From an uncultured Eubacteriales bacterium (lineage in GTDB: Bacteria; Bacillota; Clostridia; Christensenellales; Borkfalkiaceae): a stretch of DNA of 64,000 nucleotides. The translations under genes and the position numbers were made by a program. This document shows, piece after piece, positions 9,153 through 20,021 of this stretch (position 1 is its first letter; each line of letters begins with the position of its first letter). The stretch covers positions 124,001-188,000 of the forward strand of contig CACXGN010000001.1 of the NCBI GenBank assembly GCA_902767225.1, in the 5' to 3' direction. The notes beneath the pieces were generated by a model. It had not been told where the DNA came from. It worked only from the letters and a program-made list of their open reading frames with translations, and did no database searches.

Positions 9153-10322
9153 TTATATAAACAGCGTAAGGTGTTCGTTCTGTTTTTCACCCGAAACGAG
9201 ATTATATAGGTCATTTGCGGTAACGTCTTTAATAAAGACCGCCTTTGCGGTTTTGGTTAAACCGTCCGCGTCGCTCTTTCTGGTGATAAGCGGAACTTTA
9301 ACCGTGTTTGAAAGTTCGGAGATCAAGTCTTTCCTTTCTTCTTTTACGGCAAGCACCTTTATAAAAGTCGGGTTTTCAAGCCCGTCTTTAACGAGCGCCG
9401 CGTCTATTCCCAAAAGATTATTTATAAGTATTCTTCTTATTCTCGACGAAGTGTATCTTTTGGTGGTTGCGCGCGCTATCAAAGAATCTACCGTATTGTT
9501 GTCTTTGGAAAGCGCTTTAAGTCTGTTTTCAAGCCCTTCGGTGCAGTCTGCAATCTTGCCGAGTATTTCGGTATCCGTCGTGATAAGTTTTGCCATCGTT
9601 ATTTTATCGAATTCAAAGGGGTATGGTTTAATATTTTCAAAAACGTATGCCGGAAGATATTTTTTGACCTTTTTTAATTTACCGGTCTTAATAACGTTTC
9701 TTATACTTCTTGCGCTGAAATTCCCTTTTTTTATCACTTCCAAGTTATGATCGCCCGAGCGCGGCATAGGGTAAATATCCGCCGATCTGCCGCTTTTAAG
9801 CAACGCCTTCGTGTATTCCAGCCCCAAAACGTTATTCGGGGAATCGACTAAACTTTCGTCGTATTCCTTGCCGAGTTTTTTAAGGGTTAAAAATTTTGCC
9901 TTTGCGAGCGAAACGCCCGTTTCGAGTATCTCCTTTAAGCCCTTTTTAAATTCTTTACTTTCGTCGTTTAAAAGTGTGGCAAGGTTTATATAATCTTCTT
10001 TCGCGCCGCTTTCAACCCCGAAGCACAGCCCGTAATTTACGCCGAGCGAATTTAAGGTCTTTATAGCGCCCTTTGCAAAAATTTCCGCATTTTCTACGGC
10101 GAATACGGTGGGAAGTTCTATCACCAAATCCGCGCCGGCAAGCACCGCCTGTTTTGCACGGACAAACTTATTCATAACGGCGGGTTCGCCGCGCTGGGTA
10201 AAGTTGCCGCTCATTATTACTATAACGTTTTCGGCTTTAAGTTCTTCCTTTATATAACGTATCTGTTTTAAGTGTCCGACGTGTAATGGATTATATTCGG
10301 CGACAACGCAGCAAAATTTCAT
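9153..10322 (-). CDS. tmcAL: tRNA(Met) cytidine acetate ligase (YlbM family)
   Basis: TmcAL uses acetate and ATP to form N4-acetylcytidine at the wobble position of elongator tRNA-Met. The N-terminus has the nucleotidyltransferase signature Ala-Glu-Tyr-Asn-Pro-Leu-His-Val-Gly-His (HxGH at residues 14-17) and the family-typical Met-Ser-Gly-Asn-Phe-Thr-Gln-Arg-Gly-Glu-Pro-Ala (~43-54). I place the start at 10322 (Met-Lys-Phe-Cys-Cys), because GAGG lies just upstream; an in-frame ATG at 10340 lies beyond that site. Its substrate acetate comes from Pta-AckA, encoded divergently next door. Confidence 0.93.
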   Translation of the reverse strand: MKFCCVVAEYNPLHVGHLKQIRYIKEELKAENVIVIMSGNFTQRGEPAVMNKFVRAKQAVLAGADLVIELPTVFAVENAEIFAKGAIKTLNSLGVNYGLCFGVESGAKEDYINLATLLNDESKEFKKGLKEILETGVSLAKAKFLTLKKLGKEYDESLVDSPNNVLGLEYTKALLKSGRSADIYPMPRSGDHNLEVIKKGNFSARSIRNVIKTGKLKKVKKYLPAYVFENIKPYPFEFDKITMAKLITTDTEILGKIADCTEGLENRLKALSKDNNTVDSLIARATTKRYTSSRIRRILINNLLGIDAALVKDGLENPTFIKVLAVKEERKDLISELSNTVKVPLITRKSDADGLTKTAKAVFIKDVTANDLYNLVSGEKQNEHLTLFI

Positions 10323-10349
10323 AAAAAACCTCAAAATCATTAAACGTAT

Positions 10350-10380
10350 AATTTACTTTTAAATTAATTTGGTGTAAAAT
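10350..10380. promoter_or_regulatory. Superimposed divergent promoters for tmcAL and pta-ackA
   Basis: Plus strand: TTTACT (10352-10357), 17 bp, TAAAAT (10375-10380). Minus strand: TTTACA (complement of 10373-10378), 17 bp, TAAATT (complement of 10350-10355). The two promoters occupy the same segment, so polymerase binding should be mutually exclusive. Confidence 0.5.
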
Positions 10381-10460
10381 AATATAGTAAATATCCGTTT
10401 CGTATATTTTACAACATTTATATAAAAATTTCAACGATTAAAACTCAAAAGGAGCGGTTT

Positions 10461-11486
10461 ATGGCAACTTTACTTGAAAGTATCAAACAAAAGGCAAGTC
10501 TTTTAAATAAGACGATAGTTCTTCCCGAAGGCGAAGACAAAAGGGTAGTTAAGGCTGCGGCGGAGGCTGCTAACGAAAAAATAGCCAAAGTTATCCTTCT
10601 CGGCAACCCCGAAGAAATATCTAAAAATAATCCCGAAGTCGATTTATCGAACGTTACGGTAATCGATCCGATAACTTATAGCAAAACCGACGCTTACGCC
10701 GAAATCTTGTTTAAGGCAAGAGAAGGCAAAATCAGTAAAAAGACGGGGCTTCCCGAATATGCCGACGTTTCCGCCGCTAAATCTTATATACTTAAAGATT
10801 ATACAATGTATGGCGCGCTTATGCTTAAAGCGGGCGACGTTGACGGGCTTGTTTCCGGTGCTTGCCACTCCACGGCAAACACTCTTCGCCCCGGACTTCA
10901 AGTTATAAAAACAAAGGCGGGTGTTCCGCTCGTTTCTTCGTGCTTTGTTATGCTTGCGCCCGAAGGCGGAAATCCTTTCTGCACGGACGGTGCGTTTATC
11001 TTCGCCGATTGCGGGCTTAACCAAAACCCCAACTCGGAAGAACTTGCATACATAGCGGTATCTTCCGCGGAAAGCGCGAAAGAGATAGTAGGGCTCGATC
11101 CGAGAGTGGCGTTCCTTTCGCACTCTTCTAAGGGCAGCGCAAAACATGCGGACGTTGATAAGGTAGTTAGCGCGGTTGCGAAAGTTCATGAAATCGCTCC
11201 CGACCTTAAAGCCGACGGCGAATTCCAGCTTGACTGCGCTATCGTTCCGGCGATCGCAAAGAGTAAAGCGCCCGGATCAGATATTGCGGGAAAGGCCAAC
11301 GTGCTTGTTTTCCCCGACCTTGACGCGGGAAATATAGGTTATAAACTCACCGAACGCTTGGGCGGATTTATGGCGTTAGGTCCGATATGTCAGGGCTTTG
11401 CAAAACCGATAAACGATTTGTCCCGCGGTTGCTCTGCGGACGACGTTAAAGCGGTAATCGCAATCACCGCGCTTCAGGCAAAATAA
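10461..11486 (+). CDS. pta: Phosphate acetyltransferase
   Basis: Converts acetyl-CoA and phosphate to acetyl phosphate. The protein is the short form (341 aa) without the DRTGG regulatory domain. Visible motifs include Val-Leu-Pro-Glu-Gly-Glu-Asp-Lys-Arg (~22-30), [10 protein letters not shown] (~127) and the C-terminal [12 protein letters not shown] block with Gly-Pro-Ile-Cys-Gln-Gly (~295-315). An AAAGGAG site precedes the ATG. It is followed after 18 bp by ackA; together they make ATP from acetyl-CoA, indicating acetate-forming fermentation. Confidence 0.97.
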   Translation: MATLLESIKQKASLLNKTIVLPEGEDKRVVKAAAEAANEKIAKVILLGNPEEISKNNPEVDLSNVTVIDPITYSKTDAYAEILFKAREGKISKKTGLPEYADVSAAKSYILKDYTMYGALMLKAGDVDGLVSGACHSTANTLRPGLQVIKTKAGVPLVSSCFVMLAPEGGNPFCTDGAFIFADCGLNQNPNSEELAYIAVSSAESAKEIVGLDPRVAFLSHSSKGSAKHADVDKVVSAVAKVHEIAPDLKADGEFQLDCAIVPAIAKSKAPGSDIAGKANVLVFPDLDAGNIGYKLTERLGGFMALGPICQGFAKPINDLSRGCSADDVKAVIAITALQAK

Positions 11487-11504
11487 TAAAGGGGATAAAG
11501 ATAA

Positions 11505-12695
11505 ATGAAAATTTTAGTTATAAACGCGGGAAGTTCTTCTCTTAAATATCAACTTATAAATATGGAAGACGAAAGCGTGGTCTTAAAAGGTATCTGCGAA
11601 AGAATAACCTTTTCGGGCAGCGTTTTAACGCAAAAGACTTTCGACGGCAGAGAAACGGTTATAAATAAAGATATGCCTTCGCATAAAGAGGCTATGCAAC
11701 TCGTATTAGAGGCTATGCTCGATAAGAAAAACGGCGCGCTAAATAGCGTTAAAGAAATCAGCGCGGTAGGGCACAGAGTTCTTCACTCGGGCGAAGATTT
11801 TAAGTCTTCCGTAGTTATCGACGACGAAGTTATTAAAATCTGCGAAAAGAACGCCGAATTAGGGCCCCTTCACATGCCGGGCAATATCGCTTGTATTAAA
11901 AGTTGCAGAGAAGTTATGCCGGGCGTTCCGATGGTGGCGGTTTTCGATACCACTTTCCACTCGACTATGCCCCAAAAAGCGTTTATGTATGGCATACCTT
12001 ACGAAGTATACGAAGAACATAAGATCAGAAAATACGGTTTCCACGGCACTTCGCATAAGTTCGTAAGCGAAGAAACGGGCAAGATTTTGGGGAACAAAAA
12101 CGCAAAGATGGTTATCTGCCACTTGGGTAACGGATCTTCGATTTCTGCGGTTAAAGACGGAAAGTGTATGGATACTTCGATGGGCTTTACTCCGCTTGAA
12201 GGCTTGGTTATGGGAACGCGCAGCGGCGATATCGATCCCGCGGCGGTTGATTATTTAAGAGTTAAACTCGGATTAAAACCCGAAGAAGTTGTGAACTATC
12301 TCAATAAAAAGTGCGGCATGCTCGGTATTTCGGGATTTTCTTCCGACATGCGTGACTGCACGGCGGCGGCAAAGGAAGGCAATGAAAGAGCAAAACTCGC
12401 AATAGAGATGGTCGCTTATAGAGTTAAAAAATACGTAGGAAGTTATATCGCCGTTTTGGGCGGGGTAGATGCTATCGTGTTTACCGGCGGCATCGGCGAA
12501 CACTCTCCGCTCGTTCGTAGTTTGGTTATGGAAAATATGGAATATTGCGGCGCGAAATTCGATAACGATCGTAACTATGCTTACGGCTCGGGCGTAGGAT
12601 ATCTCAACGCAGAAGACAGCAAAGTTAAGGTTTTGGTAGTTCCCACCAACGAAGAACTTTCTATCGCAAGGGAAACCAAAGAACTTGCACTGTAA
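11505..12695 (+). CDS. ackA: Acetate kinase
   Basis: Transfers the phosphate of acetyl phosphate to ADP. ASKHA-fold signatures are clear: Val-Ile-Asn-Ala-Gly-Ser-Ser-Ser-Leu-Lys at the N-terminus, Phe-Asp-Thr-Thr-Phe-His-Ser-Thr-Met-Pro near residue 148, His-Gly-Thr-Ser-His-Lys near 181, and Gly-Gly-Ile-Gly-Glu-His near 330. Length 396 aa is typical. Second gene of pta-ackA; no clear terminator follows, and the next gene has its own promoter. Confidence 0.97.
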   Translation: MKILVINAGSSSLKYQLINMEDESVVLKGICERITFSGSVLTQKTFDGRETVINKDMPSHKEAMQLVLEAMLDKKNGALNSVKEISAVGHRVLHSGEDFKSSVVIDDEVIKICEKNAELGPLHMPGNIACIKSCREVMPGVPMVAVFDTTFHSTMPQKAFMYGIPYEVYEEHKIRKYGFHGTSHKFVSEETGKILGNKNAKMVICHLGNGSSISAVKDGKCMDTSMGFTPLEGLVMGTRSGDIDPAAVDYLRVKLGLKPEEVVNYLNKKCGMLGISGFSSDMRDCTAAAKEGNERAKLAIEMVAYRVKKYVGSYIAVLGGVDAIVFTGGIGEHSPLVRSLVMENMEYCGAKFDNDRNYAYGSGVGYLNAEDSKVKVLVVPTNEELSIARETKELAL

Positions 12696-12712
12696 AAAAT
12701 ATTGAAAAAAAG

Positions 12713-12741
12713 TTGACAAGCAAAAATAAATAGTATATACT
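12713..12741 (+). promoter_or_regulatory. Sigma-A-type promoter for yceD-rpmF
   Basis: TTGACA (12713-12718), 17 bp, TATACT (12736-12741), starting 17 bp after the ackA stop. Confidence 0.78.
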
Positions 12742-12766
12742 TGTTAAGCGTTTTCGTAGGGATAAT

Positions 12767-13204
12767 ATGTTGATCGACCTTAAAAAATTATGGCAAAAGG
12801 GCAAGGAAGAAGAAAGTTTTTATTTCGAGTATAATCCCGAAACCGAACTTATCGATATTCCGTCCGCCGAAATAGTTTTGCCGATAAAGGTAGTCGGTAA
12901 GGTTACCTTAACCGGTCGCCATAGCGCGTTTATCGAAGGCGAGATATCGTTTAAGGTTAAAGGCGAGTGCACGCGTTGCCTTACCGAAACCGAAAAAGAT
13001 TTCGCTATCGAATTCAGCGAAGGCGTATCGGACGACGGGGAAGATGCATATCCACTAAAAAACGACACGGTCGACTTGTCGAAAATAGTTGACGACAAAA
13101 TTATAATATCTATGCCCGTAACTTTATTATGTAAAGAAGATTGCAAAGGTCTTTGCCCCGATTGCGGCGGCAACCTTAACGAAAACGGGTGTAAATGCAA
13201 ATAA
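12767..13204 (+). CDS. YceD/DUF177 family protein
   Basis: Small protein linked to 23S rRNA/50S maturation; the YceD-L32 gene pair is widely conserved. The N-terminal half is a beta-rich module, followed by the family motif Gly-Glu-Cys-Thr-Arg-Cys-Leu (~65-71) and a C-terminal Cys-Lys-Glu-Asp-Cys-Lys-Gly-Leu-Cys-Pro-Asp-Cys-Gly block (~124-136) plus a final Cys-Lys-Cys. These cysteines could bind a metal. At 145 aa it is close to the family's usual length. It lies 19 bp before rpmF under a shared promoter. Confidence 0.88.
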   Translation: MLIDLKKLWQKGKEEESFYFEYNPETELIDIPSAEIVLPIKVVGKVTLTGRHSAFIEGEISFKVKGECTRCLTETEKDFAIEFSEGVSDDGEDAYPLKNDTVDLSKIVDDKIIISMPVTLLCKEDCKGLCPDCGGNLNENGCKCK

Positions 13205-13223
13205 AACAGGAAGGTGAAGAAAA

Positions 13224-13427
13224 ATGGCGGTTCAGAAAAGTAAAAAATCTCAAAGCAAAACGAGTTCAAGATTTGCTCAATGGAAAAATTCGTTAAACGT
13301 TCCGAATCTCTCGGAATGTCCTCAATGCCACGAACTCAAAGCGTCGCATCAGGTATGCCCCAAGTGCGGTTACTACGATGGCAAACAGGTTGTTGATACT
13401 GCGAAAAAAGAGAAGAAAGAAAACTAA
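13224..13427 (+). CDS. rpmF: 50S ribosomal protein L32
   Basis: Basic N-terminus of the L32 type with Ala-Val-Gln/Pro-Lys-x-Lys-x-Ser-Lys-Ser, followed by the zinc-type Cys-Pro-Gln-Cys (~residue 32) and Cys-Pro-Lys-Cys-Gly-Tyr-Tyr (~45). This is the zinc-containing form, so the ribosome probably uses a Zn-dependent L32. An AGGAAGG site precedes the ATG. Last gene of the yceD-rpmF unit. Confidence 0.95.
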   Translation: MAVQKSKKSQSKTSSRFAQWKNSLNVPNLSECPQCHELKASHQVCPKCGYYDGKQVVDTAKKEKKEN

Positions 13428-13462
13428 TTTCACCTTTTTATAAAGTATAAAAACCAAAATCA

Positions 13463-13487
13463 AAAGCCGTGAGAAACTCACGGCTTT
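13463..13487 (+). terminator. Terminator after rpmF
   Basis: AAAGCCGTGAG and CTCACGGCTTT pair over 11 bp with a 3-nt loop. The T-run is short (TTTAAG), so efficiency may be modest. Confidence 0.6.
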
Positions 13488-13511
13488 AAGCATTTGCGAA
13501 AAATTATTAAA

Positions 13512-13546
13512 AGCCGCCCGAACGGAACCGTTCGGGCGGCACTTTT
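13512..13546. terminator. Hairpin terminator between rpmF and the convergent XRE gene
   Basis: A 13-bp GC-rich inverted repeat (GCCGCCCGAACGG with its complement) is followed by CTTTTTATT on the plus strand and by CTTTTAATAATTTTT on the minus strand. It directly abuts the stop codon of the minus-strand regulator. Confidence 0.75.
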
Positions 13547-13767
13547 TATTCTTCAAGCCCCAAAAGATATTCGGCGGATAAGTCTTCAAAGGCAAAAAGT
13601 ATCGATCTTAAAGTATCGTATCCGGGTTTTGCTTTTCCTTTAAGCCACTCCGAAACCTGACTTTGTTTCACTCCGATAGCGCCCGCAAATTGCGTTTGCG
13701 TTAAGCCGTTTTCTTTAAGAATAGCCGAAAGTATATCCTTAAAAGCAATTTCTTTTTTCTCTCTCAT
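13546..13767 (-). CDS. Small XRE-family transcriptional regulator
   Basis: A 73-aa protein that is essentially one Cro/CI-type helix-turn-helix: helix 2-turn-helix 3 is Leu-Thr-Gln-Thr-Gln-Phe-Ala-Gly-Ala-Ile-Gly-Val-Lys-Gln-Ser-Gln-Val-Ser-Glu-Trp (~22-41), and the C-terminus is a short helix. No sensing domain is present. The gene is divergent from a small membrane protein, and two copies of ATAGAA-NN-TTCTAT lie between them, so it most likely represses both. Its partner and signal are unknown. Confidence 0.85.
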   Translation of the reverse strand: MREKKEIAFKDILSAILKENGLTQTQFAGAIGVKQSQVSEWLKGKAKPGYDTLRSILFAFEDLSAEYLLGLEE

Positions 13768-13775
13768 ATTTTTAT

Positions 13776-13829
13776 TTTATAGAATATTCTATAAATTTAT
13801 TTGAAATATAGAATTTTCTATGTTATAAT
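13776..13829. promoter_or_regulatory. Twin operators and promoter between XRE regulator and membrane protein
   Basis: A 20-bp perfect palindrome (13776-13795) contains ATAGAA-TA-TTCTAT (13779-13792); a second copy, ATAGAA-TT-TTCTAT, is at 13808-13821, offset by 29 bp. The second lies exactly inside the 17-bp spacer of a plus-strand promoter TTGAAA (13801-13806) to TATAAT (13824-13829). The first overlaps the expected minus-strand -10 region. This is the layout expected for autoregulation plus repression of the divergent gene. Confidence 0.72.
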
Positions 13830-13855
13830 TTTATAAAAACACAAGAGGTGAAATT

Positions 13856-14272
13856 ATGGATAGGGTAAAAAAACTTACAATTGAAAAAATTATTCTTATG
13901 ATAGTATGCATCGTGCCGTTTATGGGAATCGGGATTTGGCTTATAACTTTGGCGTCTGCCGTCTGCGTTATATTTGGATTGTTAGAGTTGTTATTTAGTA
14001 TTCTGCTTGCGATATTAGGATGGTTTTCTGTGTCTTTAAAAGAATATAATTATCTCGGTAAAAAGATTATTGTTTATTGCGGAGCATTTCACCATTACTT
14101 AGAAGTAGAAGGGGAAATTATCGATGAGCATAATACTATATCATCTTTTACTCCGATAGTTTTAAGCGGAACGGATAAAGACGGCGCGGTATATAATGCG
14201 ACAATATCTTTAACGGCAAGAATAACTTTAAAAATAGATAACAAATTATACGACGGTAAATATTTAGCATAG
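13856..14272 (+). CDS. Small membrane protein of unknown function
   Basis: Unrecognised, 138 aa. After a short basic N-terminus, a hydrophobic block at about residues 11-58 holds two or three membrane helices. The remaining ~80 residues form a soluble, probably beta-rich domain: Tyr-Leu-Gly-Lys-Lys-Ile-Ile-Val-Tyr, Phe-His-His-Tyr-Leu-Glu-Val-Glu-Gly-Glu-Ile-Ile-Asp-Glu-His-Asn, then Thr-Ile-Ser-Leu-Thr-Ala-Arg-Ile-Thr-Leu-Lys-Ile-Asp-Asn-Lys-Leu. AGAGGTG precedes the ATG. It is under twin-operator control by the divergent XRE protein, a layout seen in stress-responsive or toxin/immunity pairs; no function is claimed. Confidence 0.75.
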   Translation: MDRVKKLTIEKIILMIVCIVPFMGIGIWLITLASAVCVIFGLLELLFSILLAILGWFSVSLKEYNYLGKKIIVYCGAFHHYLEVEGEIIDEHNTISSFTPIVLSGTDKDGAVYNATISLTARITLKIDNKLYDGKYLA

Positions 14273-14289
14273 TATATTAAAATTAAATA

Positions 14290-14330
14290 AAAGGCTTGCC
14301 GATTAAAAAATCGGCAAAGCCTTTTTTATA
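14290..14330. terminator. Bidirectional terminator between convergent genes
   Basis: AAAGGCTTGCCGATT pairs with AATCGGCAAAGCCTTT (one bulge) and is flanked by A- and T-runs. It serves the membrane protein gene and the minus-strand ispDF. Confidence 0.82.
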
Positions 14331-14339
14331 TGTAGAGTT

Positions 14340-15449
14340 TTACTTTCTTATAAGCGTTGCGGTGGCGTGGGTGCAAATTCCTTCTTCGCGCCCGACAAAG
14401 CCCAAGCCCTCTAAGGTAGTTGCGCCGATCCCTATTTTATCGGCAGGTATTCCGATAACGTTTGCAAGGTTTTCGTTTATTTTTGGGATAAATGATAGTA
14501 GTTTGGGTTTTTCTGCCATTATCACCGCCGAAACGGAAGAAACTTTATAGCCCTTTTCGTCTATCATGGAAAGCACTTCTTTAAGTAGCGTTATGCTGTT
14601 CGCCCCCTTATACTTCGGATCTGTATCGGGGAAGTGGTAGCCTATATCCCGCAAGGAAAGAGCGGAAAGAATTGCGTCCATAATGGCGTGGGTTAGCGCG
14701 TCCGCGTCCGAATGCCCCAAAAGCCCTTTATCGTGCGGAATAGTTATTCCGCCCAAAATAAGCGGTCTTCCTTCGACGAGTTTATGGCAATCGAATCCCG
14801 TGCCGAAGCGGTATAGGGGAGAGCCTAACGCTTCGAAGTCTTCTTTGAAAGTCAGTTTAACGTTTTTACTATCGCCTTCCACAAGTTTTACGGGGCGGAT
14901 ATATTTTGCGTAAACTTCTCCGTCGTCGTTAAAAACGGTATTGCCTGCCATAGCGTAGGCGCGCTTTATTTCTTCCATGATAAAGGCTTGCGGTGTTTGA
15001 ACTATATATATATCGTCTTTTCCCAAGTATTCCGGATTCTCTTCGCTTTTAAGCACGGTATCTTTTGAACGGATAGCGGTTATTCCGCTGCCGAACGTTT
15101 GTGCGCTTAAAATACAGTCTGCAATAATTTTTTGGGTAACGAAAGGTCTTGCCCCGTCGTGAATAAGCACAACGTCGCCCGTGGCGGCGGCAAGCCCTTT
15201 TTTAACGGACTCCGTTCTGGTAGCGCCGCCCAAAACGATTTTTGCCTTTTTTCCGAAAGACGCGTTTATTTCTTCCGAATCTTTTTCCGCCGCGGTGATT
15301 ATAAACTCGTCAATAAGGTGCGAATTTTCAAAAGCCGAAAACACGCGAGATAGGCAGGTTTCTCCGCCGAAGTCTACCAAAAGTTTATTTTTTTCAAATC
15401 CCGCGCGCTCGCCTTTGCCGGCGCAGGTGAGAATAAGCGATACTTTCAT
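14340..15449 (-). CDS. ispDF: Bifunctional IspD-IspF (MEP pathway)
   Basis: Fusion of two MEP-pathway enzymes. Residues ~1-210 are IspD (CDP-methylerythritol synthesis): Thr-Cys-Ala-Gly-Lys-Gly-Glu-Arg near the N-terminus, His-Asp-Gly-Ala-Arg-Pro-Phe (~95), Gln-Thr-Pro-Gln-Ala-Phe (~150). Residues ~213-369 are IspF (cyclisation to MEcPP): Gly-Thr-Gly-Phe-Asp-Cys-His at the junction and Gly-His-Ser-Asp-Ala-Asp-Ala-Leu-Thr-His (~245) with the metal ligands. I choose ATG 15449, 5 nt after GGAG, over the GTG two codons earlier. It starts 2 nt after the rqcP stop. Fusion lets intermediates pass locally and is known in scattered bacteria. Confidence 0.95.
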   Translation of the reverse strand: MKVSLILTCAGKGERAGFEKNKLLVDFGGETCLSRVFSAFENSHLIDEFIITAAEKDSEEINASFGKKAKIVLGGATRTESVKKGLAAATGDVVLIHDGARPFVTQKIIADCILSAQTFGSGITAIRSKDTVLKSEENPEYLGKDDIYIVQTPQAFIMEEIKRAYAMAGNTVFNDDGEVYAKYIRPVKLVEGDSKNVKLTFKEDFEALGSPLYRFGTGFDCHKLVEGRPLILGGITIPHDKGLLGHSDADALTHAIMDAILSALSLRDIGYHFPDTDPKYKGANSITLLKEVLSMIDEKGYKVSSVSAVIMAEKPKLLSFIPKINENLANVIGIPADKIGIGATTLEGLGFVGREEGICTHATATLIRK

Positions 15450-15451
15450 TT

Positions 15452-15697
15452 TCACTCCGTAATTATTTCGTAAAGGGAGTCCGCCTCTTCCTTTCTAACG
15501 GTTTCTTTTATAGCAAGAACCTTAAAAGTAAGAGTGCCCGAATTAAAGCCGAGATCCACAACGTCGCCCACCTTTACGGTAGCAGAAGGTTTTACAGATC
15601 TGCCGTTGATTTTAACTCTGTTTCCGTCCGCCGCTTCCTTTGCGACCGAACGCCTTTTCAATATCCTTGAAACTTTTAAAAATTTATCTATGCGCAT
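15452..15697 (-). CDS. rqcP: RqcP/YabO-type S4-domain protein
   Basis: 81-aa S4 RNA-binding protein: Met-Arg-Ile-Asp-Lys-Phe-Leu-Lys-Val-Ser-Arg-Ile-Leu-Lys-Arg-Arg at the start, Val-Lys-Ile-Asn-Gly-Arg near residue 29, and the tail Lys-Glu-Glu-Ala-Asp-Ser-Leu-Tyr, all typical of RqcP. RqcP works with RqcH in adding C-terminal alanine tails to nascent chains on stalled 50S subunits. The ATG has no Shine-Dalgarno, and the predicted promoter would start the mRNA at the ATG, so it may be leaderless. Forms a two-gene unit with ispDF. Confidence 0.88.
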   Translation of the reverse strand: MRIDKFLKVSRILKRRSVAKEAADGNRVKINGRSVKPSATVKVGDVVDLGFNSGTLTFKVLAIKETVRKEEADSLYEIITE

Positions 15698-15703
15698 AAT
15701 AAA

Positions 15704-15732
15704 AATTTACCCCGAAAAAGCGCGAATTTCAA
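15704..15732 (-). promoter_or_regulatory. Promoter of rqcP-ispDF, predicted leaderless start
   Basis: On the minus strand TTGAAA (complement of 15727-15732), 17 bp, TAAATT (complement of 15704-15709). A start 7 nt beyond the -10 falls on 15697, the A of the rqcP ATG. Confidence 0.55.
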
Positions 15733-15770
15733 AGAATTTTCAAATTTTTTAAAAAAATCTTTTCAATCGC

Positions 15771-15799
15771 TTGACAACGCTTTCCATTTAGATTATTAT
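15771..15799 (+). promoter_or_regulatory. Sigma-A-type promoter for rpoB-rpoC
   Basis: TTGACA (15771-15776), 17 bp, TATTAT (15794-15799). It leaves a leader of about 200 nt before rpoB. A second TATAAT at 15812-15817 lacks a partner -35. Confidence 0.72.
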
Positions 15800-15805
15800 T
15801 AAAAA

Positions 15806-16008
15806 ATGTATTATAATGGTTTAATATCGATAAATAGCGCCTTTTGTGACATTTTATCACAAAATCAAGTCGGGCTTTAATATCCCGAATCGGCAAGAAA
15901 ATATTGATAAAAACCGATTTTTCCCGACGAGAGTATTATACTACATAATTGCGGGTTTGTAAACCCTCGCCGGCGGACATTTTAAATTTTTTTAAGGAGT
16001 GTGTTTTG
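15806..16008 (+). promoter_or_regulatory. Structured 5' leader of rpoB
   Basis: The ~200-nt untranslated leader holds several inverted repeats. TTTTGTGA and TCACAAAA (15842-15864) flank 7 nt. GTCGGG (15869-15874) can pair either with TCCCGA (15883-15888; 5 bp) or with CCCGAC (15923-15928; 6 bp). AATCGG (15888-15893) can pair with CCGATT (15914-15919), followed by TTTT. The GTCGGG alternatives are mutually exclusive, as in attenuators. AAGGAG (15994-15999) is the rpoB ribosome site. rpoB here lacks the usual rplJ-rplL upstream, so L10 control is not available at this spot. Confidence 0.5.
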
Positions 16009-20007
<3,999 letters not shown>

Positions 20008-20021
20008 GGGAGGTATAATCA

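Noticed and set aside
9097..9750. Long open frame on the plus strand opposite tmcAL (217 codons)
   Set aside because: Antisense shadow of a well-supported gene; hydrophobic Ser/Leu/Phe-rich composition typical of antisense translation, no ribosome site, and it spans the terminator.
15842..15864. TTTTGTGA-N7-TCACAAAA as a CRP or Rex operator
   Set aside because: The spacer is 7 instead of the 6 expected for such sites, and it lies downstream of the promoter in a structured leader; a hairpin role is at least as likely.
15949..16008. 20-codon TTG-initiated N-terminal extension of RpoB
   Set aside because: It lies in the leader; the ATG at 16009 has AAGGAG at good spacing and begins with a normal RpoB N-terminus.
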